From: an uncultured Lachnospiraceae bacterium
Lineage (GTDB): Bacteria > Bacillota > Clostridia > Lachnospirales > Lachnospiraceae
Direction of reading: 5' to 3'
Length of the DNA: 7,659 nucleotides
NCBI GenBank assembly: GCA_946538445.1
Contig: CAMNGO010000097.1
Coordinates: forward strand, 1 to 7,659
How positions within the stretch are numbered: position 1 is the stretch's first letter; each line of letters opens with the position of its first letter. Under the pieces are notes generated by a model. It saw nothing but the letters and a program-made list of their open reading frames with translations, was not told the origin of the DNA and made no database searches. The translations under genes were made by a program, and so were the position numbers. Below are positions 1 to 5,127 of the stretch, in pieces.

Positions 1-5
1 ATTAT

Positions 6-680
6 CTATATTTTTTCATTGAGATAATTGATGGGAGAGCATCCGTAATTATTGGTGAAGGAGTGAACCAGGTAGTATTTGTTCATGTGACTTACTTCAG
101 CCAGAACATCCAGGGTAATATTCTCGGTAAAATGCTGGTCGATGTACTCTCGGATAACCTCGCAATCTTTGGTGGCTTTTTCCTTGGTGATGGATTTGTA
201 TTCTATCCCCTGGATTCTCTGAAGATTGATGCACAGCAGGTTCAGGTAGTATTCGCAGGAATACTGATAGTAGGCAGCTTCCTTCTTGATCTCTTTGATA
301 AACCTGTTCAGGAAGAGCTGACAATCTTTGTCTTTGATGGTAAAATGAGCATATTTTGCATCCGGATTACCCGGGAAAAGAAACTCCATATCTTCCAATG
401 CAATGGTAACAAGATCCAATTGCCCGCCTGATGGAATGACTGTGCAATTGCAGTTATGATGGTTGAATATAAATAGTTCATTCTTTGAAATGAAATGTTG
501 TTTCTCATCAATCTCAATGCTGCCTTCTCCCGAATAAGCAAAGATAATCTTGGGATAGGTATGTCCCATCAGAAAATTCTCCGTCATACTATCCAAACGG
601 TAGAGGCTTATATGAGATATTTTGAGCGGTGTCTTCCAGTGCATGGAATGATGTTGAAAATTATAATGCTGTTGTACCAT
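6..680 (-). pseudogene. AraC-family transcriptional regulator, truncated after its first helix-turn-helix (probable frameshift)
   Basis: This encodes 224 residues. An N-terminal cupin-like sensing domain is suggested by residues about 40-100 (YPKIIFAYSGEG, then GQLDLVTIAL). The start of an AraC DNA-binding domain covers about 172-224, with the first helix-turn-helix near 187-209 (ITLDVLAEVSHMNKYYL). AraC domains normally run about 100 residues and carry two helix-turn-helix units; here the protein stops at NEKI just after SPINYL, so the second unit is missing. The break follows a run of six A (minus strand). One extra A would give EKNIDN and keep the frame open to the window edge, matching the usual EK-x-I continuation. 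The ATG is preceded by AAGGAG at 686-691, five bases upstream. It may be a broken gene, a phase-variable gene or a sequence error. The family call is firm; the ligand is unknown. It diverges from the nucleotidyltransferase gene. Confidence 0.75.
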
Positions 681-792
681 AGTCTCTCCTTCTGATTATG
701 GTGGATCAAATATGCTTTATCCTAGGTAGGTTACATAATATTAAACAATCAATTCATAATCATTAATAAATTATGCCTATATATTTGAAAAC

Positions 793-821
793 ATTATACT
801 TAAAGTATAAAAAATATTCAA
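793..821 (-). promoter_or_regulatory. Near-consensus sigma-A promoter of the truncated AraC gene
   Basis: On the minus strand a -35 box TTGAAT (816-821) is followed by a 17-base spacer and a perfect -10 box TATAAT (793-798). Transcription would begin near 786, leaving a leader of roughly 105 bases before the ATG at 680. A 17-base palindrome covers most of the -10 box and part of the spacer, so a repressor bound there would block RNA polymerase. Confidence 0.6.
794..810. repeat. Perfect 8-base inverted repeat, candidate operator
   Basis: TTATACTT (794-801) and AAGTATAA (803-810) form a perfect inverted repeat around a single central A. It overlaps the -10 box and spacer of the leftward promoter at 793-821. 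The one-base centre leaves no room for an RNA hairpin loop, so a dimeric protein binding site is likelier than a terminator. Because the region is very AT-rich, chance is not excluded. The binding protein is unknown. Confidence 0.45.
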
Positions 822-854
822 GAGTAAATATTAACTTATTTTAATTTTTTTTTG

Positions 855-883
855 TTGAAATTTTAGCCAATTTGTGGTAAAAC
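855..883 (+). promoter_or_regulatory. Candidate promoter for the nucleotidyltransferase gene
   Basis: TTGAAA (855-860) is separated by 17 bases from TAAAAC (878-883). The -35 box matches five of six consensus bases and the -10 box four of six. Use of this site would give a leader of about 130 bases. In so AT-rich a spacer other start sites are possible, so this is only the best-spaced candidate. Confidence 0.3.
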
Positions 884-1019
884 GAGGAAAGTAAACTCCA
901 TTCGAAGAATTTATAATATTAATACTATCAGATTATATATTTTATGTATATAAAACTAAATATAATTTATAAATAAATTAAAATAAATATAATAATATTG
1001 TAGAAAAAGAGGTAAGACT

Positions 1020-1940
1020 ATGAAAGGACCTATTTTGGTAGTGCTTGCAGCAGGAATGGGAAGCAGGTACGGAGGACTTAAACAGATGGATCCCGTTGAC
1101 GGGAATAATCATGCAATCCTGGATTATTCGGTGTACGACGCCTGGAAAGCAGGATTTAAAAAAGTGGTGTTTATCATCAAACATGCTATCGAAAAAGATT
1201 TTAAAGAGATGGTGGGTAAGAGGATAGAAGGCCATATTGACGTGGAATATGTATTTCAGGAGCTTGACAAGATTCCGGAACCTTTCCGGATTCCTGAGGG
1301 CCGGGAGAAACCTTTCGGTACAGGGCATGCCTTACTGTGCGCGAAGAATGCCATCGATGCTCCCTTTGCCGTGATCAATGCGGATGATTTTTACGGCCGC
1401 AGAGCTTTTGAGATGCTTTATGATTATCTCACTACACATGAGGATGATGAAATGTATCGTTATACGATGGTTGGATTCCACATTGAGAATACCATTACGG
1501 AAAACGGTCATGTCTCCCGTGGAGTATGCCAGGTTGATGAGAATCATTATCTTACTAAGATCACGGAACGTACCAGGATCGAGAAAAAAGGATATGGTGC
1601 GGCCTACACTCTGGATGACGGTGTAACCTGGTTCGCCATTCAGGACGGCACTCCTGTTTCTATGAATTGCTGGGGATTTACTCCGGGATTCATGAAGGAG
1701 CTGGAGGAGAGATTCCCGGCATTTTTACAGGAGAATCTTCCCGTTAACCCTCTGAAATGTGAATACTTCCTTCCAAGTGTGGTATCTGACCTTTTAGCGG
1801 AAGGGAAAGCAACTGTGGAGGTGACAGAATCACCTGAAAAATGGTACGGTGTAACCTACAAGGAAGATAAACAGACGGTGGTTGATGCCATCGCTGCCAT
1901 GAAGGAAAAAGGAATCTATCCGGAATTGTTATGGGAATAA
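1020..1940 (+). CDS. Sugar-phosphate nucleotidyltransferase family protein
   Basis: This 306-residue protein is predicted to transfer a nucleotide from an NTP to a sugar phosphate or similar acceptor in the cytoplasm, releasing pyrophosphate. The N-terminal signature LAAGMGSRYGGLKQ (residues 9-22) is the glycine-rich nucleotide-binding loop of this superfamily, ending in the conserved lysine. GTGHALL (100-106) and NADDFYG (120-126) supply base-contacting and metal-binding positions. The length suits the roughly 300-residue stand-alone nucleotidyltransferases common in Clostridia and Bacteroidetes. The ATG follows GAGG at 1009-1012 by seven bases. It appears to be transcribed alone, since a hairpin terminator follows the stop codon closely. 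The exact sugar and nucleotide cannot be read from the sequence; classical GalU and RfbA are possible relatives, but I would not assign either name. No obvious functional link to the operon on the right is visible. Confidence 0.85.
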   Translation: MKGPILVVLAAGMGSRYGGLKQMDPVDGNNHAILDYSVYDAWKAGFKKVVFIIKHAIEKDFKEMVGKRIEGHIDVEYVFQELDKIPEPFRIPEGREKPFGTGHALLCAKNAIDAPFAVINADDFYGRRAFEMLYDYLTTHEDDEMYRYTMVGFHIENTITENGHVSRGVCQVDENHYLTKITERTRIEKKGYGAAYTLDDGVTWFAIQDGTPVSMNCWGFTPGFMKELEERFPAFLQENLPVNPLKCEYFLPSVVSDLLAEGKATVEVTESPEKWYGVTYKEDKQTVVDAIAAMKEKGIYPELLWE

Positions 1941-1947
1941 AAAACAT

Positions 1948-1998
1948 CCCTGCCTCTGGTTCATTTACATGAGATGAATCAGGAGCAGGGTTTTTTTT
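1948..1998 (+). terminator. Rho-independent terminator, probably bidirectional
   Basis: CCCTGC (1948-1953) pairs with GCAGGG (1985-1990). Inside it CTGGTTCAT pairs with ATGAATCAG with one G-U pair, leaving a loop of about nine bases and a two-base internal mismatch zone. Eight T follow at 1991-1998. On the other strand six A at 1939-1944 give a T-run after the same hairpin, so it can also end the convergent AraC transcript whose stop codon is at 2017-2019. Confidence 0.85.
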
Positions 1999-2016
1999 AT
2001 TCATACTTGTCTTCAG

Positions 2017-2943
2017 TTATCTGTGAATCTGTTTATAAACCGGGTCGCTCTGGGCAGATTGGATGGAGTTCTTATATTCGGAAGGGGTCATCCCGGTGAT
2101 TTTCTTAAATTGTTTGGAAAAATACTGGATGGAAGTGTAACCTAATTCCCGGGAAGTATCTGTCAGGCTCATCTTTTTATCCCGGATATAATCTCTGGCT
2201 ACACTGACACGCATCTGACAGAAATATTCCATGGCTCCCATCCCGGTCTGTTTTCTGAAGATCCGCTGCAGGTGGGAACGCCCGATGGAAAACTCCTTAC
2301 AGATTGCTTCCACCTTCAGATGTTCGGATATGTGTTCCGAGTAATAATCCGTAATACGTTCAAAGAGCAGGATATCCCGTCTGAGGGACTCCGAATCGAA
2401 GATCGGTTCCTCCAGATGGTCCGTTCTGGACTGGCGGCGCATCATCTCGATGAGCAGGCTTTTTAACCAGATGGAAATGAATTCTTCCCCGCCATAGGGC
2501 TGGTTAAACTTCCTCTCCAGGTAGTATACAGAAGAGGAGTCCACCCGGGAAGTAAAACAAAGGCTGCTCTCCCTGGCGATAGAATGCAGCAGGTCAGTCA
2601 GCACCTGATCGCAGAAATAATCCCGGCCGGAAAGCAGACGGAGGTTCTCATCTTTACTGTAAAAACCTATGGTGAAAACCAGAGCTGTATCCTCTCCCAG
2701 AGACCGGAAAGAGTAATTCTCCTCCGGAGCCTGGAGATACAGATGGCCTTTCTCCAGGGAGACCGGTTCTCCCTTTCTTCCCTGTTGGGAGATCTCAAAG
2801 ATCCCATCCTCCACGAAAAAGAAGGTCCAGTAATCATGATATTCACTCTTGAAGATAAAATCACTGTTATATTCAAAATGATGGATGGTGGATATACCAT
2901 CGATCGGAAATACTTCCTGTAGATGAATGCCGGAATAAGCCAT
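2017..2943 (-). CDS. AraC-family transcriptional regulator, complete
   Basis: This 308-residue regulator has an N-terminal beta-rich sensing half (about 15-100, including YWTFFFVEDGIFEI and a LEKGHLYL turn typical of AraC cupin domains) and a C-terminal DNA-binding domain with both helix-turn-helix units. The first is near 209-231 (LKVEAICKEFSIGRSHLQRI) and the second near 259-283 (SLTDTSRELGYTSIQYFSKQF), followed by the signature GMTPSEYKNS. A longer frame opens at 3075, but the ATG at 2943 is preferred. It has GAGGGG at 2948-2953 on the minus strand, it begins where family similarity begins, and the best promoter (2999-3027) lies downstream of the longer start. It is divergent from the GTPase operon, so it is the leading candidate to regulate that operon and itself. 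The inducing ligand is unknown. Confidence 0.88.
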   Translation of the reverse strand: MAYSGIHLQEVFPIDGISTIHHFEYNSDFIFKSEYHDYWTFFFVEDGIFEISQQGRKGEPVSLEKGHLYLQAPEENYSFRSLGEDTALVFTIGFYSKDENLRLLSGRDYFCDQVLTDLLHSIARESSLCFTSRVDSSSVYYLERKFNQPYGGEEFISIWLKSLLIEMMRRQSRTDHLEEPIFDSESLRRDILLFERITDYYSEHISEHLKVEAICKEFSIGRSHLQRIFRKQTGMGAMEYFCQMRVSVARDYIRDKKMSLTDTSRELGYTSIQYFSKQFKKITGMTPSEYKNSIQSAQSDPVYKQIHR

Positions 2944-2998
2944 GATGCCCCTCGTAATGATGTGTTTCTGCTGCGACTTTCTGACCCTTTGTATCATC

Positions 2999-3027
2999 AT
3001 TGTAGTATAAAAATGTGTAAAAATCAA
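2999..3027 (-). promoter_or_regulatory. Promoter of the complete AraC gene
   Basis: On the minus strand TTGATT (3022-3027), a 17-base spacer and TACAAT (2999-3004) make a sigma-A-like promoter. Transcription would start near 2992, giving a leader of about 50 bases before the ATG at 2943. This excludes the longer frame beginning at 3075. The spacer contains a tandem ten-base repeat. Confidence 0.5.
3005..3024. repeat. Tandem ten-base direct repeat within a promoter
   Basis: GTATAAAAAT (3005-3014) is followed directly by GTGTAAAAAT (3015-3024), identical at nine of ten positions. The ten-base period is about one helical turn, so both copies face the same side of the DNA. It fills the spacer of the leftward AraC promoter and overlaps three bases of its -35 box. 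It could be a binding site for a regulator, possibly AraC acting on its own gene, or simple A-rich sequence. Confidence 0.35.
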
Positions 3028-3041
3028 TAAATGCTTGTCCC

Positions 3042-3069
3042 TTGTGAAATATAGAGAGTCTGCTATAAT
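3042..3069 (+). promoter_or_regulatory. Promoter of the GTPase operon
   Basis: TTGTGA (3042-3047) is separated by 16 bases from a perfect TATAAT (3064-3069). Transcription would begin near 3076, about 40 bases before the chosen ATG at 3117. Its -35 box lies only 14 bases from that of the leftward AraC promoter. The weak -35 with a perfect -10 would suit an activated promoter. Confidence 0.55.
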
Positions 3070-3116
3070 AAACACAAAGCATGTCTCGACAGATAATGGT
3101 TATAAGGAGCATATCA

Positions 3117-3686
3117 ATGATTGTAATTACTAAGGTGAGTGTTGTACTGTGCGGGCTGTTCCTGTTGGCTTCCGTAGTTCAATGGCTCCGCGACAACCGG
3201 TTTCTGAATCAGGAACAGGATATCCTGACTTCCGCAGTCCGTGTCGCAGAGCAGGAGAGGATTCAGAAGGAGAGGCAGAAAGCCCTGGAACAGAAGGCCG
3301 CCGAGGAGCAGAAGGGAAAAGTCTTCCGGATGGATTTTAAGATAACCCATGGGTCTGCTTTCGGAGGATTCTGTGCAACCAATAATGAAGGAAGAAAAAA
3401 GAAAGGTGTGGTTCCGCTGGACCACATTTTATTATACGGGAGACATCCTTCCGGTAAGGAATTCACCTACTATATAGAAGATCAGAATATTGAGATCTGC
3501 GCCATGGATAACCCGGATGAACTTTTGGTCCGGTCCAAGGGAAACTGGTTCGAAATCAGGCACAGCGGCCAGGGACGGGACGAGGGTATCCTGGTACAAA
3601 GTGCTGTGATCAAAAGAGATATTCTCTATTATATCATCCTGGAGTCCAGGCATGAGATAACGATAAAGGCTGTAAAAGGCTGTTAG
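3117..3686 (+). CDS. Membrane-anchored coiled-coil protein of unknown family, first gene of the GTPase operon
   Basis: I do not recognise a named family. The 189-residue protein has three visible parts. Residues about 4-23 are a hydrophobic helix (VITKVSVVLCGLFLLASVVQ) likely to be a signal anchor. Residues about 30-66 are rich in E, Q, K, R and A (AEQERIQKERQKALEQKAAE) and should form a charged coiled coil. Residues about 68-189 look beta-rich, ending in alternating hydrophobic strands (ILYYIILE, ITIKAV). RDNR directly follows the membrane helix, and the uncleaved pattern leaves the topology open. The ATG at 3117 is chosen because AAGGAG lies at 3104-3109, seven bases upstream; an in-frame ATG at 3081 is too close to the predicted transcription start to have a binding site. 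It precedes the GTPase by 13 bases, so it may be a membrane scaffold, sensor or effector for it. That role is inference. Confidence 0.75.
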   Translation: MIVITKVSVVLCGLFLLASVVQWLRDNRFLNQEQDILTSAVRVAEQERIQKERQKALEQKAAEEQKGKVFRMDFKITHGSAFGGFCATNNEGRKKKGVVPLDHILLYGRHPSGKEFTYYIEDQNIEICAMDNPDELLVRSKGNWFEIRHSGQGRDEGILVQSAVIKRDILYYIILESRHEITIKAVKGC

Positions 3687-3699
3687 GCAGGAGAATGAC

Positions 3700-5127
3700 A
3701 TGAAAGAAAAGAATGTTGTGATTAAGAAAAAATGCCCCTATTGCTTTCTGCATATTTCCAATGACGAAACCGGATTTTTGCTGAAGACAGACGGAGCCAG
3801 ATTCATTTCTCCGGCCTTGAACGATGTTGCGACTCCCAAGAAGGATCTTCCCTATGTCCTGTTCTGGAATGCCATGGGTATCCCGGAGGAACAGCTGGAT
3901 GCTGAGAGAATGATCGTGGATAATCAGATCCTGACGGAATTGAACCAGGAGCTGAATGCAGCGGGAAAGACACTGGCTGTGAAGAACTATGACCCGGATA
4001 ATTACGGGTATACTTTCTCTGCGCGGGAAGGAGCCATCCACCTGTTTTCCAATACCATGATCTGCCCCTATTGTCACAATGCCCTGCCCCAGAATTTTTT
4101 CCGCTATGACATGCTGATGGTGGGGATGGCAGGCAGTGTGGATTCCGGGAAGACAGTATATATTAATTCGCTGATGATGGACGGCTACCATGTGCTGCAG
4201 AGAGATAATCTCATGGTGAGAAATGCGGCGGGGAATACCAGTGATCCTTCCCATCTGGAGATGGAGAAAAATGCGGACCTGCTGTTCCGTCAGGGAATCT
4301 GTCCTGCCGCTACCAGCAAGGCATTCCGCAAGCCGGTCTTCATGGAGATCACTTACCGGATCGAGGACAGAAGCTACCCCCTGCTGGTGGCTATCTATGA
4401 TGTGGCGGGAGAGCTGATCAAAGAAAATACAGGAGCCGGGAGGACGGGCTTTGCCAGACATATGGATGGATTTATCTGCATGGTGGATCCGGCCCAGATG
4501 CATCTGGAACATGCGGTCCTGTCGCAGACCATGCCGGATGAGGAACAGGTCCTCTCGAAACTGCGCCTCCTGTCTCCGGAAGAACAGATTTCCTATCAGA
4601 TGATGAGCAACAAGAATCAAAAACAGGTGATGGATGCCAATGACTTCATGAAGGACACCTACCATAACGAAGATTATATCCTGGAGCGCAAGGCAGAAAT
4701 GATCCTGGATTCCATCCGGAGCGGTCTGGGAGAGACCCTGCTCCGCAAAAAATATATGGCATTGACTCTTGGAAAGAGTGATAAGCTGGAAGAAATCGGA
4801 GAGATCCGTGCCTACACGGCCAGTCAGCTCTTGTTTGAGAGGGAACATATCACCCACGGTTTTTTTAATATGGAACACCATTTTCTGAGGCAGGATCTCC
4901 TGGCGGAGATATTTGATCAGAAGGTATTTCGTCTTCAGAGGAATCTGGACGATTATAAAGAGAGCAGCTTATTCGTGATATCTTCCCTGGGATGTGAGAC
5001 GGAGGTCATCCAGGAAGGAGCCCAGGAGATCGTGAAGGCTGTGGGTAAAGTGCGACCCATAAGAGTGGAAGAGCCGTTACTTTGGCTCGTCATGAAGTAC
5101 ATGCAGGAAAGGGGTTGGCTGGATTGA
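3700..5127 (+). CDS. TRAFAC-like P-loop GTPase with split zinc-binding CPYC motifs
   Basis: This 475-residue protein is predicted to bind and hydrolyse GTP. The G1 loop is GSVDSGKT (145-152), after the strand MLMVGMA. Thr205 is a possible G2 residue. G3 is DVAG (234-237) in the strand LLVAIYDVAGE. G4 is probably GKSD (358-361) after the strand YMALTL, and G5 is probably SSLG (428-431). CPYC occurs at 12-15 and again at 122-125, just before the first GTPase strand; the four cysteines could hold one zinc, with about 105 residues inserted between the knuckles. This layout resembles GTPases of the DO-GTPase or TRAFAC-clade type found in bacterial conflict systems, which are encoded beside GAP1 proteins; the exact subfamily is from memory. 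AGGAG lies at 3689-3693, six bases before the ATG. The stop codon overlaps the next gene. No membrane segment is evident, so membrane recruitment would depend on its neighbours. Confidence 0.8.
   Translation: MKEKNVVIKKKCPYCFLHISNDETGFLLKTDGARFISPALNDVATPKKDLPYVLFWNAMGIPEEQLDAERMIVDNQILTELNQELNAAGKTLAVKNYDPDNYGYTFSAREGAIHLFSNTMICPYCHNALPQNFFRYDMLMVGMAGSVDSGKTVYINSLMMDGYHVLQRDNLMVRNAAGNTSDPSHLEMEKNADLLFRQGICPAATSKAFRKPVFMEITYRIEDRSYPLLVAIYDVAGELIKENTGAGRTGFARHMDGFICMVDPAQMHLEHAVLSQTMPDEEQVLSKLRLLSPEEQISYQMMSNKNQKQVMDANDFMKDTYHNEDYILERKAEMILDSIRSGLGETLLRKKYMALTLGKSDKLEEIGEIRAYTASQLLFEREHITHGFFNMEHHFLRQDLLAEIFDQKVFRLQRNLDDYKESSLFVISSLGCETEVIQEGAQEIVKAVGKVRPIRVEEPLLWLVMKYMQERGWLD
5105..5127 (+). 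promoter_or_regulatory. Ribosome binding site and TTGA stop-start overlap
   Basis: The purine stretch GGAAAGGGG (5106-5114) lies nine bases before a TTG at 5124-5126. This TTG overlaps the GTPase stop codon TGA at 5125-5127 in the form TTGA. The arrangement supports TTG as the start of the GAP1-like gene and suggests translational coupling with the GTPase. No ATG is available nearby in that frame. Confidence 0.55.

Larger units (their letters stand above)
681..1019. other. AT-rich divergent intergenic region, no gene seen
   Basis: This 339-base spacer separates the leftward AraC gene from the rightward nucleotidyltransferase gene. It is strikingly A+T-rich compared with the genes on either side, most of all at 900-1000, which is almost pure A and T. 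It holds the leftward promoter and palindrome near 793-821 and a weaker rightward promoter candidate at 855-883. Several more TATAAT-like hexamers (912-917, 961-966) lack convincing -35 boxes. I see no open reading frame, tRNA or convincing riboswitch fold. Confidence 0.6.

Noticed and set aside
833..853. The T-rich run in the intergenic spacer as a possible terminator
   Set aside because: No stable GC-containing hairpin precedes it on either strand, so it is better explained by the general A+T richness.
3034..3046. A short direct repeat CTTGT separated by two bases near the operon promoter
   Set aside because: Five-base repeats are expected by chance at this density and no further copies support it as an operator.
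2944..3075. A 44-residue N-terminal extension of the complete AraC regulator
   Set aside because: The promoter at 2999-3027 lies inside the extension and GAGGGG precedes the ATG at 2943. The extension also does not look like AraC sequence.
3081..3116. An upstream ATG for the first operon gene
   Set aside because: It lies only about five bases after the predicted transcription start, so no ribosome binding site can fit; the ATG at 3117 has AAGGAG at a proper distance.
3634..4881. A 415-codon open frame on the minus strand opposite the GTPase gene
   Set aside because: It is antisense to a gene with clear GTPase motifs, its translation is low-complexity and rich in histidine and isoleucine without recognisable motifs, and it lacks a promoter or ribosome binding site that I can see. 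It is a codon-bias shadow.
5082..5123. An upstream TTG start for the GAP1-like gene, overlapping the GTPase gene by 46 bases
   Set aside because: No good ribosome binding site precedes it, whereas the TTG at 5124 follows GGAAAGGGG and overlaps the stop codon as TTGA. It remains a weak alternative.
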